Shown in pieces: positions 27,148 through 36,135 of a DNA stretch of 43,058 nt. The stretch spans positions 1 to 43,058 of the IMG/VR virus record IMGVR_UViG_3300033153_007400; one strand, written 5' to 3'. Made by a program: the position numbers and the translations under genes. The notes beneath the pieces were generated by a model, which searched no databases, was not told the DNA's origin, and was given only the letters and a program-made list of their open reading frames with translations. Source of the DNA: a virus. The number at the start of each line of letters is the position of its first letter. Position 1 is the first letter of the stretch.

Positions 27148-28074
27148 ATGGCTTTAGAGGCACCGTTATTAACAAGAATGAGAGTTATTAAGGTCCTGGC
27201 GGAGACCGACAAGGGGACGAAAGTCGCCGGGACGCAGGCGATACAGGTCATGGAGCCGAGCATTGACTGGGAGGCGTCATACGAGCCGAGAGGGGACCTC
27301 GGCCTGTACCGGGGCAATAGCCAGGCGGGCGTTATAATCGGGATGAAGGGGATATGCCCGTTCGAGGCCGAGTTGCGCGGCGACGGCTCCCAGGGCCTGG
27401 AGGCGGGCCTGATACCCCTACTGCAGACCTGCGGGTTTAAGCAGACGGTCGAGGTCTATCAGGTGCACTCGGGCCATACCGACGATAAGACATTATCGCT
27501 CGATTTCTGGCAGGCGGGCGATAAGAAGGGGCTGGCCGGGGCGAGTGGGAATGTTGTCTTTGGCGGGCAGGTCGGCGAGCGGCTGATGTGCAAGTTCGAT
27601 TTTGCAGGGATATGGCAGGCGCCCACGACGGACGCCCTGCCGGCGTTCGCGCCGAGTACCACGCCGCCTATGATATTGCAGTCGGGGACGTTTACGTTCG
27701 CCACCGAATCGATCAAGATAGCGTCGTTCGAGCTCGATATGGGCAATAAGGTAGTGCCGTGGCCCGACGCCGACGCAGCGGGCGGCGTTGCTTATTACCT
27801 GATCGCGAACAACAGGCCCACCTTGAAGTTGATGATGTCGGCGGATACGGTTGCGGGGTTCGATTACTACGGCCGGCAACTGGCCGGGACGGCGGCGGCC
27901 GTCTCGCTCGCGCTCGACGACGGGACCGACAAGATCACGTTCACAATCCCCGCCGTTATCTCGGAGCAGCTCACCGAGGCGGATAAGGACGGGATCAAGA
28001 TGTATGACTTCGTGGGCGAATGCCTGCACAGCAGCGGCAACGATTCAGTGGCCATCGCCGTCACCGCGGCGTAA
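27148..28074 (+). CDS. tail tube protein
   Basis: A 308-residue protein. N-terminus LTRMRVIKVLAETDKGTKVAG, then AIQVMEPSIDWE and LYRGNSQAGVIIGMKGICPFEAEL, and a two-part beta-sandwich with FELDMGNKVVPWPD. These are the features of major tail tube proteins of siphoviruses with contractile-independent tails. ATG at 27148 with TAAAGGAG ten bases upstream. It lies between the tail terminator and tail chaperones, which is the normal order in lambda-like tails. It would polymerise around the tape measure. Confidence 0.82.
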   Translation: MALEAPLLTRMRVIKVLAETDKGTKVAGTQAIQVMEPSIDWEASYEPRGDLGLYRGNSQAGVIIGMKGICPFEAELRGDGSQGLEAGLIPLLQTCGFKQTVEVYQVHSGHTDDKTLSLDFWQAGDKKGLAGASGNVVFGGQVGERLMCKFDFAGIWQAPTTDALPAFAPSTTPPMILQSGTFTFATESIKIASFELDMGNKVVPWPDADAAGGVAYYLIANNRPTLKLMMSADTVAGFDYYGRQLAGTAAAVSLALDDGTDKITFTIPAVISEQLTEADKDGIKMYDFVGECLHSSGNDSVAIAVTAA

Positions 28075-28120
28075 GCGCCTTAACCCGGTGCGCAGGGATG
28101 TAACTTTTGAGGTTTGAGTT

Positions 28121-28381
28121 ATGGCAAAGCCAAATATATCAGAGATCCGCAGGGCGATAATCGCCAATAGGGGCGGACATGAGAATACGAGCGATACCGG
28201 GATTATGAAGGTCTGGCAATCGCTCGACGAACAGACGCGGGAAAAATACATCGGTGCCTCAAAGGCAGGTGAAACTAAAGCCGCCGGTCCGGCGGCTGCC
28301 TTAGAGGCACATAAGAAAGGAAAGAAACATGCCCTTAGCGCTGGAGCCAAACGCGACGTTCCGGGTGGTCCTCGAGAGTGA
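28121..28381 (+). CDS. hypothetical tail-region protein, extended by a palindrome composite
   Basis: An 86-residue frame. Residues 1-45 (NISEIRRAIIANRGGH, GIMKVWQSLDEQTREKYI) look like a small helical protein. From residue 46 onward (GASKAGETKAAGPAAALEAH and KKGKKHALS) the sequence is encoded by palindromes 28254-28310 and then runs 53 bases into the next gene. The natural end was probably near residue 45. Unknown function; position suggests an accessory to the chaperones. Confidence 0.5.
   Translation: MAKPNISEIRRAIIANRGGHENTSDTGIMKVWQSLDEQTREKYIGASKAGETKAAGPAAALEAHKKGKKHALSAGAKRDVPGGPRE
28254..28310 (+). repeat. palindrome composite
   Basis: GTGCCTCAAAGGCAG (28254-28268), GTGAAACTAAA, then GCCGCCG-GTC-CGGCGGC (28280-28296), then CTGCCTTAGAGGCAC (28296-28310) followed by ATAAGAAAGG. 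The outer base pairs of the two 15-mers are exchanged (G..G and C..C), as if recombined. Confidence 0.85.
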
Positions 28382-28778
28382 TAAGGACAAGGCGAACCCG
28401 CCCTATTTTGAATTGCGGTTTTTGTCGGGGCGGGGCTGGAAGGAGCTGACCCGCCAGGCCGGCCGGATTAAGAAGGCGAAGAGCGGCCCCGCCGCAATCG
28501 ACGTGGTCTACGATATGATCCGGACGGGATTGGCCGGATGGGACAATATGACCGATCCGGCGACGGGAGAAGAGATTCCCTACGACCCCGCCGATCTCGA
28601 CAGGCTGCTGACGATCAAGGAAGCCAACGAGCTGATGGCGAAGTTCCGCGATCAGGGGATTACGGTTGCTGCTAAAAAAAAATCCGACTCGCCGTCGGAC
28701 TCCGATACGGGCAAATCTGCAAAGACTGCCCAGGTCCGGAAAAATGCACAGACAAACCCACCGCCGCCGAAAGGATAA
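28329..28778 (+). CDS. tail assembly chaperone, G-like
   Basis: A 149-residue protein with a beta start (NATFRVVLESDKDKANPPYF, LRFLSGRGWKELT) and helices ending LDRLLTIKEANELMAKF. The order and helix content match gpG-type tail chaperones. ATG at 28329 has AAGGAAAG upstream. Codons 116-118 are three lysine codons (nine A's at 28674-28682), followed by a Ser/Asp/Lys-rich tail in the zero frame. A -1 slip there opens into the downstream frame and would yield a 235-residue G-T fusion. Confidence 0.78.
   Translation: MPLALEPNATFRVVLESDKDKANPPYFELRFLSGRGWKELTRQAGRIKKAKSGPAAIDVVYDMIRTGLAGWDNMTDPATGEEIPYDPADLDRLLTIKEANELMAKFRDQGITVAAKKKSDSPSDSDTGKSAKTAQVRKNAQTNPPPPKG
28674..28682 (+). promoter_or_regulatory. 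-1 ribosomal frameshift site (A AAA AAA)
   Basis: Nine consecutive A's in frame as AAA AAA AAA TCC. The -1 frame from 28682 has no stop codon up to 28781 and continues through the downstream gene to 29035, reading IRLAVGLRYGQICKDCPGP and on. This arrangement equals the G/GT frameshift of tail chaperones. Confidence 0.78.
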
Positions 28779-28780
28779 GA

Positions 28781-29035
28781 ATGACCTGTCCGGCGTGCGG
28801 CGGGTCCGCTAAGGGCTGCGACGAGTGCGACTACGGGTGCATATATTTTGAACAGTGTCCGCTTGAGATAATAACGAGAGACGTATGGGAAGTTATGCAG
28901 TATGCCGAGTTGTACGAAAAGGGGCTGCCGCCCGTGCACGGCGGGGCCCTGGACCAGGCATACGTATTCACCTGGGCCTGCCGAGTGATATGGGCCGAGG
29001 AGAACAAATTTAAGCCCAAGGGACTATTCGAGTGA
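28781..29035 (+). CDS. tail chaperone T-region (frameshift partner)
   Basis: An 84-residue frame beginning MTCPACGGSAKGCDEC and ending with EIITRDVWEVMQYAELYEKG and a helix with WACRVIWAEENKF. Such a helical segment is typical of gpT-like portions of tail chaperones. It can begin at ATG 28781 (AAAGGATAAGA upstream) or be joined to the 28329 product by a -1 frameshift. The frame-shifted joint adds more Cys (CKDC, EKC) ahead of CPACGG, giving a plausible zinc site only in the fusion. The palindrome 29032-29046 overlaps its stop. Confidence 0.72.
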   Translation: MTCPACGGSAKGCDECDYGCIYFEQCPLEIITRDVWEVMQYAELYEKGLPPVHGGALDQAYVFTWACRVIWAEENKFKPKGLFE

Positions 29036-29046
29036 TTCAGAGTCAC
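29032..29046 (+). repeat. 15-nt palindrome (GTGATT-CAG-AGTCAC)
   Basis: Stem with one T-G wobble, starting at the TGA stop, followed by GTGAGAG upstream of ATG 29064. Confidence 0.8.
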
Positions 29047-29063
29047 GTGAGAGAAAACAGGCG

Positions 29064-31019
29064 ATGGCAAAACACGATGTACTGGTAGTTGTTAAGGCAC
29101 GGGACGATGCCTCGCGCAAGTTTACGAGGATAGGCGGGTCGGCCCTGGGGATGGGATCGATGCTGAAAAAGGCGGCGGGTATGGCGGTGGCTTATTTCGG
29201 CGCTCGCTCGGTAATCAGAATGATTCAATACGGGGCGGCGTTCGAGCAGACTATGAGCCGCGTCGGAGCCAAAGCGAATGCGACAGGCGCACAGTTGGAG
29301 CAATTGACCAAAGAGGCCGAACGGTTGGGATCGGCCACGGCCTTCACGGCGACACAGGCGGGGGAGGGTATGGAATTTCTCGCGCTGGCGGGCTTTGAGG
29401 TGAACCAAATAATCGCGGCCATGCCGGCGACTCTGAACCTCGCGGCGGCCGGGCAGCTCGAGCTGGCGCAGGCGGCGGATATCACCGCCGGGATAATGAA
29501 GGGGATGGGTCATGGCGTGGAGGACCTGGAAAACGACGTCGATATCTTAGCCAAGGCGTTCACCTCGGCGAATACGAACCTTGTGCAGGTCGGCGAGGGG
29601 ATGGTCTATGTGGGGCCAATAGCAAGATCTGTGGAGATGGACATAGGAAAGATAACCGCAGCAATTCAACTTCTATCGGATGCCAAGATACAAGGTTCAA
29701 TGGCCGGGACGAGTTTGCGCCAGATAATAGCCGCCTTGACCGGCGGCATCCCAACGGCGGCAAGTGGGCTTAAGAAGCTGGGAGTGGTGACGATAGACGT
29801 AGAAGGCAAGCTCCTCCCGCTTGCGGACATCATCGATAAGTTGAATGCAAGCATGGCGGACCTGGGCAGCGCCGAACGGACGGCGAAAGTCCTGCAAATG
29901 TTCGGCAAGCGGGCCGGGCCGGGGATGGCCGCAATGCTACTCGAAGGCGGCGCGGCGCTTCGCGCATACGAAAGGCAGCTCGAAGATGCGGCGGGCACGG
30001 CCCAAAGAATCGCCGATCAGCAGCTCGATAACGTGGCAGGTTCTTACACTAAGCTCAAATCTGTTGTTACCGGCGTCTGGCTGGCGATACAAGAGAAGTT
30101 CAAGGGGTCGCTTCAAGACACGCTGGACGCGATGCGCGAATGGGTCGTGGACCACAAGGCCGCTATTCTCGAATGGGCCAACGCCTTTATCGAGGGGGTG
30201 TGGGACGTGAAGGACGGCCTGCTCTCGTTCGTCGAGTATATGCAGAAGGATTGGATCAGCGCGACGAAATGGGCCATGTCCAGCTTCCTTGATGTGCTCG
30301 AAGCGACGTTCAACAGTGCCGTGACATTGGCTATCGCGGGGGGTAGGGGGATTTGGAAGGGCGTCAAGAAAGGGGTGATGGGCGAGGGTGCAACGGGGGA
30401 GGGGGCGATTATGCAAAGGACGGAGAAACTTTGGCGGGAGGCTGATGAAAAACAGATTGATAAGTGGACGGCTTCAGGGTTGCCGGTGTACGGACAGGTC
30501 CGCAAACTGGCCGAGGCAGAACTATTGAGGGAGGAGGCCGAAAAACTAACTGGGCACATAGGCGAAATAGTGAAGTTGCAGTGGATGGACACCTTGGAAG
30601 AAATTTGGTCGAAGGCCCCGGCGGGCTTTCTGGAAGGGTTCGAGGAGCGCCAGCAGGAGCGAATCGACAGAGCACGGATACGCAGCGAGCGGCGTTTCGG
30701 ACGGGGTATGCTCGCAGGATTAGGGACCGCCGGCGGAGCGGGGGTTGCGGGCGGAGGGCAGGATGTAGTCTCGCAGATCGCTACGGGGGCGGCCAGGGGC
30801 GGGTTGGCGGCCCTGGAGTCGCGATTTATGACGTTCAAGCCGGGCCAGACGTTCGACCCTCAACAGCAGACGGCGAAGAATACGAAGGATATGGCCAGCT
30901 ACCTGAAGGATGCGGATAAGATGTTGAAGGGCATCGAGACGGGGATTAACGAGTTGGTTTTCGAGACCAGGGTGCTCCCGGCCCATGCGGCGGAGCTGCC
31001 GCAGACGAGGTTTACCTGA
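29064..31019 (+). CDS. tail tape measure protein
   Basis: A 651-residue tape measure of the TP901-core type: AFEQTMSRVGAKANATGAQ, LGSATAFTATQAGEGMEFLA, MKGMGHG, LVQVGEGMVYVGPIAR, GSMAGTSLRQIIAALTGG. The C-terminal part is helical with hydrophobic segments (about 410-430) that may enter the host membrane. At about 1.5 angstrom per residue, a tail near 100 nm is expected. It follows the chaperone pair and precedes tail-tip genes. Its stop shares one base with the next ATG (TGATG). Confidence 0.9.
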   Translation: MAKHDVLVVVKARDDASRKFTRIGGSALGMGSMLKKAAGMAVAYFGARSVIRMIQYGAAFEQTMSRVGAKANATGAQLEQLTKEAERLGSATAFTATQAGEGMEFLALAGFEVNQIIAAMPATLNLAAAGQLELAQAADITAGIMKGMGHGVEDLENDVDILAKAFTSANTNLVQVGEGMVYVGPIARSVEMDIGKITAAIQLLSDAKIQGSMAGTSLRQIIAALTGGIPTAASGLKKLGVVTIDVEGKLLPLADIIDKLNASMADLGSAERTAKVLQMFGKRAGPGMAAMLLEGGAALRAYERQLEDAAGTAQRIADQQLDNVAGSYTKLKSVVTGVWLAIQEKFKGSLQDTLDAMREWVVDHKAAILEWANAFIEGVWDVKDGLLSFVEYMQKDWISATKWAMSSFLDVLEATFNSAVTLAIAGGRGIWKGVKKGVMGEGATGEGAIMQRTEKLWREADEKQIDKWTASGLPVYGQVRKLAEAELLREEAEKLTGHIGEIVKLQWMDTLEEIWSKAPAGFLEGFEERQQERIDRARIRSERRFGRGMLAGLGTAGGAGVAGGGQDVVSQIATGAARGGLAALESRFMTFKPGQTFDPQQQTAKNTKDMASYLKDADKMLKGIETGINELVFETRVLPAHAAELPQTRFT

Positions 31020-31921
31020 TGGGTGTTATCGACGTAAAACCGGATTGGAAGGGGTTTAGCGCGAGTGTTAGCGAGGGCAGGATGACCGGGCGGGAGAGCT
31101 GGACGGTCCTGCTCGACGAGAACGATCTGCCGTCCGCCCGGCAGTTCGTGGCCATGACGGCGCCGGGTATTCCGCGCATGTACCAATCGAATCCGTTCTA
31201 TCGCTGGCTCTACGTCCAGGGCGTCGATCCCCAGGCGATAGGGCCGTTCTTTTACAGGGTCAATATCTCCTGGGGCGGCCTGGTGGCGGAGAGCGGGGCG
31301 CATACCGGCGAGCCGGTGGACCCGGTATTCATACCGGAGCTGTGGAGCTGGCCGCAGGCGGTAACTACCGAGCAGATCACCGTCGACATCGACGGGAAGC
31401 CGCTTATGAACTCGGCCGGCGTGACGTTCGATCCGCCGATGACCGAGGAGCGCCACGATTTCGTCGCCAGAGTCGTATTCTACCGCCGCGAGTTCGATGC
31501 GGTACAAGCGTGGCGGTATCGAGGGGCGATCAACGAGGATGTATTCCACGGATTTCCTATCGGGACGGTCCTCTGCACGCTCAATAGCGGCGACGAGATG
31601 CAGACTCCGTTCGGGCCGCGATACCGCAGGACTGTGGAGTTCCGCGTAGCGGCCGGGGAAGACGAGGACGGCGACCCGATTGGCTGGAGACGGAGAGTAC
31701 TCGACGAGGGATTAGGGGAGTACTACGGCACAAAGGACGATGGGACGCCGGATTACCGGCCCATTGTTATAACGGACCCCGAAACAGGGTTCACTACCCC
31801 GATAAGCGAACCGCAAGAGCTCAATGGGAGCGGGCGGAAGCTCGCCGACGGAGCCGAGCCGTATTGGCATTATTTCGTCACGAAACGGTCGCTGCCGTTC
31901 AGCGTATTCGGATTGGAGTGA
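31019..31921 (+). CDS. tail tip/distal tail-type protein
   Basis: A 300-residue protein immediately after the tape measure. It begins MGVIDVKPDWKGFSASVSEG and is strand-rich with conserved-looking MTAPGIPRMYQSNPFYRW, RVNISWGGL, and EFRVAAGEDEDG. In siphoviruses this place is occupied by distal tail or baseplate-hub proteins, but I do not recognise the family from sequence. ATG overlaps the tape-measure stop. Confidence 0.6.
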   Translation: MGVIDVKPDWKGFSASVSEGRMTGRESWTVLLDENDLPSARQFVAMTAPGIPRMYQSNPFYRWLYVQGVDPQAIGPFFYRVNISWGGLVAESGAHTGEPVDPVFIPELWSWPQAVTTEQITVDIDGKPLMNSAGVTFDPPMTEERHDFVARVVFYRREFDAVQAWRYRGAINEDVFHGFPIGTVLCTLNSGDEMQTPFGPRYRRTVEFRVAAGEDEDGDPIGWRRRVLDEGLGEYYGTKDDGTPDYRPIVITDPETGFTTPISEPQELNGSGRKLADGAEPYWHYFVTKRSLPFSVFGLE

Positions 31922-31925
31922 TGCA

Positions 31926-32555
31926 ATGGCAGGAGACGACCGCAGGGGCACGACAATATCAGCGAAGGACTTGCCGCTAATCGATCAGATGGTGAAGGAC
32001 TACGTCGGCGGGCGGCTCGGGCCCGGACCGGATAAGCTCCGGCGGCGGAGGCCGGCAGGCGGGGGCGGCGGGGGATCCAAGCAGTACGCGTTTATCGTGC
32101 GGTCGCTACAGAGGCCCGACCCGACGACGGAGCCGCCGACTGTGGCCCAAACTTGCTATAAGATAAAGCGGGCCAGTGAGGCGGATTACGACGCCTGGGC
32201 GGCCACACACGGCCTGTACGAGGCAGGCGATAAGGTGGTCTGGACGGACGGCCTGGACTATGAGTGCTTAGCCAGCCATACCAGCGCCGAGGGCAAGGAC
32301 CCGGATAACGCCTCGTATTGGACGCTCATCAGCTTAGACGCCTATATCCTCGGATATCCCTACACGGACCTGATCGGGACGGTCCCGTGGCTCAAGGTCA
32401 GCGCGGAGGTCGAGGTCGTGCAGCGGGATTTTATCTGGTACATCCACGCGACCGTGAGCAGGTGCGAAGAGGTCGATGACGATGGGGAGCTGTCCACGTC
32501 AATGCAGCAGAATGCAGACCCGAACGATTGGCGGGGAATGTCGGTGTATAAATAA
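31926..32555 (+). CDS. tail protein with carbohydrate-binding-like module
   Basis: A 209-residue protein. ATG at 31926 lies five bases after the preceding stop, with GGAG upstream. A Gly-rich linker (about 44-50) precedes a module at about 97-135: GLYEAGDKVVWTDGLDYECL followed by SHTS and YWTLI. This is the CBM5/12-like pattern 'YxxGDxVxxxGxxYxCxxxHTSxxxxxPxxxxYW'. It probably contacts polysaccharide on the host or substrate. The stop shares a base with the next ATG (TAATG). Confidence 0.65.
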   Translation: MAGDDRRGTTISAKDLPLIDQMVKDYVGGRLGPGPDKLRRRRPAGGGGGGSKQYAFIVRSLQRPDPTTEPPTVAQTCYKIKRASEADYDAWAATHGLYEAGDKVVWTDGLDYECLASHTSAEGKDPDNASYWTLISLDAYILGYPYTDLIGTVPWLKVSAEVEVVQRDFIWYIHATVSRCEEVDDDGELSTSMQQNADPNDWRGMSVYK

Positions 32556-35113
32556 TGACTTTAGATGTGACGACACGTTGTTATTGGGAAGAGGCCCAAT
32601 GGCCGTTGGTCTTGGCCAATACCGCGCCTCCGGAGGGCGAGAAAAGGGAGATTGCGGCCGCGCACTTCGAGGACATTCGCAAGCGGATATACGTGATCGA
32701 GAATCCGAATATTGGCAATGTCGCCTTGAGCTATCTCTTCACGGCCGCCAACTGGGTCGGGTCGTGGGACGCCTACGCCCCGCCGGATATCGCGGACCCC
32801 GGCGATATCACGGTGCGATACCAGGACGCCGAGGGGAATATCGATTATTACATCAATCGCATTGCGATGAGCGAGGGGACGCTCGATTCCAGACCGCCCC
32901 TGAGGCCGGACGGGCAGCTCGATTCGAGCTGGCGACTGGCGCCGGACCCGAACCGATACCACAGTTGGGACCACAACGCCGGCAAGCCGTCGGCGGGAGC
33001 GGTGGGGCGGTGGCGAGTGATCTATCACGGGCCGAGCGACGGGTGCGGACACCTCGAATACGTCTCGGAGACGCCGGCCTATAAGTGGCTGCCGCGACAA
33101 GTCGATCCGTACCGGCAGGTCGCGCCGCTGAAATACGCGGACGGCCGGGTCGAGAGGAGACATCAATCAGTTGAGTTCCAGAAGGACTTTATCTGCCGAT
33201 ATATCGGGCCGACGCACGAGCGCAGCCTGAACACGGGGCCATACGAACCGTGCCTCAATCCGCGGCGGCTGACTGAATATGTCTATGAGTTCGGCGAGCC
33301 GAGCTGGACGGGCGAGACGGACGAGGAGTGCGGCCTGTCGAACCAGTGCCACATGGACGCGAAAATGAACGCCGCCTATCAGGACAGGGTGATCAGGACG
33401 GCCGAAGAGCAGGGGTTCCGGTTTCTAAAGGAGGTGGACGAGACGTGGGTCGAGAACTGGCTGTCGGTCCAGACAAAATACCTCTGGGAAGATGCCGAAT
33501 ATTACACGGCGGGGAAGATCGTGTACAAAGTCGCCGAGACGGATGCGGTCCTTTACGTCTGCTACACGGGCCATACAGCTACGCCCGACCGCGAGCCGGG
33601 CGTAGGCGTCGATTGGGAGGACTACTTCGTAACGCCGGCCTACAACCCGACTTACGTGCGATCACAGCCGGTGTATGTGGCGATGAACGGCAGCGAGAAT
33701 ACCACGCCGCAGCAGTCATATACCTGGCTCTGGGGGTGCAACGACAGCGCTTACGAGCTGCTGCTCAAATCGTTAGGGGGGATCGAGAGCGTCTATCCGG
33801 CCTGGTCCGCGGACCACGGGGCGTATATCGTCGATGACGTTGTCCGGCACGGCGATATATGCAGGCGGTGCAAAGTGACGCACGATTCGGACGAGACCAG
33901 GGACCCGACGAACGGGGAGTATTGGGAGGCGGTGACGCAGTTCGACTGGTGGTGGGACACGACTTATCCGGGCGTGCCGCTGTGGCTCTATATGTATCAG
34001 TACGACGAGTCGCCCGTCGATTGGCCGCTGCCGCGCGGATGCTGGCGGCGGATGGGGAAGCATTCGCCCGGACGATTAGGCTCATTGATGTGGCCGGGAG
34101 AGAAGGGAGATCCGCCCGGATACCAGGGCCTCAAGCTGATAGTCAGCCAGGCCGCTTACCTCGCCATGCCGGAGGGACATCGCAAGTGGTATGCCGTTAG
34201 CGACGTCGAGGGACTGCACGCGGCTGCTTACGGGGACATCGAAGAGGCCCTGATCGCCAAACGCCACGACCCGACGCATATACGCTGGATCGAATATTTC
34301 GACGAGGACCTCGGCGAGATGGCCTGGGCCGGGCATTCGATCTACGAGATGCACCATGACCTCGTCAACGATATGCGCAACTGCCTGCTCCAGCTCTACC
34401 GGGTGGAGGCGGACGGATTGGATATAACGGCCAAGTACAATCAGTTCCAGTGCGTTGACGGATTAACGGCGGATACGAGCCTGGCCGCCTATACCCAGGC
34501 TCGGGTCTCGGCTATGAACAACCTGAGCGTGTGGACCGTGGGCTTCGGCTGGTTTCGCTACGGATATTTGGTGGAGATTGAGCTGTGGGACCCGCTCGGG
34601 ACGCCCCAATACTTCAGCAGCGGCGAGGGCGGAGTGCTGATGATCGATTTCTTCGTCGAAATCACGAAGCAGCAAGGCGCGTCGCAAGCACTCGATATCA
34701 GCAGTACAATTCTCCGCGTGGCGTATAAAGGGTCGGACGAGGGGGCGAGCAGCGCCAACGAACATGTCTTCGACGGCGCTACGTTTGGGATCGGCGACCT
34801 GACGGTTTACGCCGCGCCGGACGACGAGACCGAGCGCAACTGCTATGTGCGATTGGCCCTCGGGGCCGATAGCACCGCGGAGACATGGTTCTTCGAGGGC
34901 GAGCTGCTCGATCCCTGGCCGGCGACGGAGCCGGACGAGTTCTTCGACTTCGACGAACTGGGGACATTCTATTCAAAAGAATGGCGGCGGCGGATTTACT
35001 TAGTGATCGATGGCTACGGGATGGATAAGTGGGCGGTGATGGAATACGACTGGGACATGATACCTGAGGATGTGTGGGCCGAAGATTCTGCAAACATAAT
35101 TGAGGTGGCTTAG
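32555..35113 (+). CDS. large tail-tip/fibre protein with two carbohydrate-binding-like modules
   Basis: An 852-residue protein rich in Trp and Tyr. Modules with the CBM5/12-like pattern occur at about 313-358 (YYTAGKIVYKVAETDAVLYV then GHT...P...DWEDYF) and 416-460 (HGAYIVDDVVRHGDICRRCK then HDS...P.NGEYWEAV). Flanks such as QSYTWLWGCNDSAYELL and GWFRYGYLVEIELWDPLG are beta-rich. It has no recognised enzymatic motif. It is probably a receptor-binding protein shared with the 31926 product. Ends near the palindrome at 35116-35130. Confidence 0.65.
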   Translation: MTLDVTTRCYWEEAQWPLVLANTAPPEGEKREIAAAHFEDIRKRIYVIENPNIGNVALSYLFTAANWVGSWDAYAPPDIADPGDITVRYQDAEGNIDYYINRIAMSEGTLDSRPPLRPDGQLDSSWRLAPDPNRYHSWDHNAGKPSAGAVGRWRVIYHGPSDGCGHLEYVSETPAYKWLPRQVDPYRQVAPLKYADGRVERRHQSVEFQKDFICRYIGPTHERSLNTGPYEPCLNPRRLTEYVYEFGEPSWTGETDEECGLSNQCHMDAKMNAAYQDRVIRTAEEQGFRFLKEVDETWVENWLSVQTKYLWEDAEYYTAGKIVYKVAETDAVLYVCYTGHTATPDREPGVGVDWEDYFVTPAYNPTYVRSQPVYVAMNGSENTTPQQSYTWLWGCNDSAYELLLKSLGGIESVYPAWSADHGAYIVDDVVRHGDICRRCKVTHDSDETRDPTNGEYWEAVTQFDWWWDTTYPGVPLWLYMYQYDESPVDWPLPRGCWRRMGKHSPGRLGSLMWPGEKGDPPGYQGLKLIVSQAAYLAMPEGHRKWYAVSDVEGLHAAAYGDIEEALIAKRHDPTHIRWIEYFDEDLGEMAWAGHSIYEMHHDLVNDMRNCLLQLYRVEADGLDITAKYNQFQCVDGLTADTSLAAYTQARVSAMNNLSVWTVGFGWFRYGYLVEIELWDPLGTPQYFSSGEGGVLMIDFFVEITKQQGASQALDISSTILRVAYKGSDEGASSANEHVFDGATFGIGDLTVYAAPDDETERNCYVRLALGADSTAETWFFEGELLDPWPATEPDEFFDFDELGTFYSKEWRRRIYLVIDGYGMDKWAVMEYDWDMIPEDVWAEDSANIIEVA

Positions 35114-35115
35114 AG

Positions 35116-35130
35116 GTGGCTTAGAACCAC
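35116..35130 (+). repeat. palindrome (GTGGCT-TAG-AACCAC) with duplicated left half
   Basis: One stem mismatch. The preceding 35104-35115 repeats GAGGTGGCTTAGA, a tandem duplication that includes the stop of the 32555 gene. Followed by AGAAGGAG before ATG 35146. Confidence 0.78.
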
Positions 35131-35145
35131 AGAAGGAGTAATACA

Positions 35146-36135
35146 ATGGCAAATAAATACTGGAAAGGCGGTGACGGATCAACGGATATCGAGAAGGGCG
35201 ATTTTAACCGCAACGGGAACTGGCAAACCGCGACCGGTGGGGCATCCACTGTACCGACGGCGGCGGATGCAATGATATTCGACAGCCGGGCGGCTATCGC
35301 GTCGGGTTCGGGCGACCCGCACACAGACGGCCTCCACTGGAATTGCTATCACAACATGGCCAGCGGGCCGGACGACTGCCAGGGCTTTGTGCGGTCGGCG
35401 GAGTTTACGGGGCTGATCGGGAAGGCGGAGAACGCGGCGGCGGCCCCGCTACAGCTCTCTCTGGCGGCGGGCAAGGAAGTGATTTGCCGCGGCGTCGGCG
35501 AGACGTATCTCAAGATTAAGACGGACACAAAATCCGTGCCGAAGACCATCCATGACTGCACGACCGGGATTCTTGTACTCAGCGGCGTTAATGACACCGA
35601 TGCAGAATGGACGGAGATCGAGTGCAGGGGGGCCGGGACGCTGGAACTCGCGGCAGATACTCAATACGGAGATATCTACAATCGCGGCACGGCTACCGTG
35701 ATAATCAACGCGACTTGCCCGGCGGGGAACGTGCACACCTGGGGCGGGACCGTCTATTCGGACAGCCCGCTCACGAATATCAAAGCCTATGGCGACGCAC
35801 TGTTCACTATCGGCCGAACCACATTCACCAACCCGACAGAGGACCTCGATGTCGCGGACCTCGAATGGAAAAGCACCGGCAAGTGCACCTGGCGAGCGGC
35901 GGGTAAGATAACCGCATACGATCAGGACGGCGGCATAGTCGAGGCGGTCGGCAACGGGGCCAAACAGATAGGAAATTCGTCCGACGTCTGGACAATTAAC
36001 CGGGGGTATCTCGATCTGTCCGCCCAAAAAGGACCGCTCACGTTCGAGGCCGGTTCGACTATCGATGCGAAGGTGGCGAACGCCGTCAGGTTCCCGGCCG
36101 GGACTATAGTTGACGGATTTACGACGGGGAATTAG
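35146..36135 (+). CDS. tail-associated beta-structure protein
   Basis: A 329-residue protein. N-terminus KYWKGGDGSTDIEKGDFNRNGNWQTA is the 'W-G-x-(G)-D/W-x-x-N-W' start of surface beta-solenoid repeats, followed by strand turns (LELAADTQYGDIYNRGTATVII, AGNVHTWGGTVYSDSP). It resembles the N-terminal part of the 25068 protein. It would be the last gene of the tail operon. It converges with the leftward block, overlapping the next gene's stop by four bases, with no terminator between them. Confidence 0.65.
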   Translation: MANKYWKGGDGSTDIEKGDFNRNGNWQTATGGASTVPTAADAMIFDSRAAIASGSGDPHTDGLHWNCYHNMASGPDDCQGFVRSAEFTGLIGKAENAAAAPLQLSLAAGKEVICRGVGETYLKIKTDTKSVPKTIHDCTTGILVLSGVNDTDAEWTEIECRGAGTLELAADTQYGDIYNRGTATVIINATCPAGNVHTWGGTVYSDSPLTNIKAYGDALFTIGRTTFTNPTEDLDVADLEWKSTGKCTWRAAGKITAYDQDGGIVEAVGNGAKQIGNSSDVWTINRGYLDLSAQKGPLTFEAGSTIDAKVANAVRFPAGTIVDGFTTGN

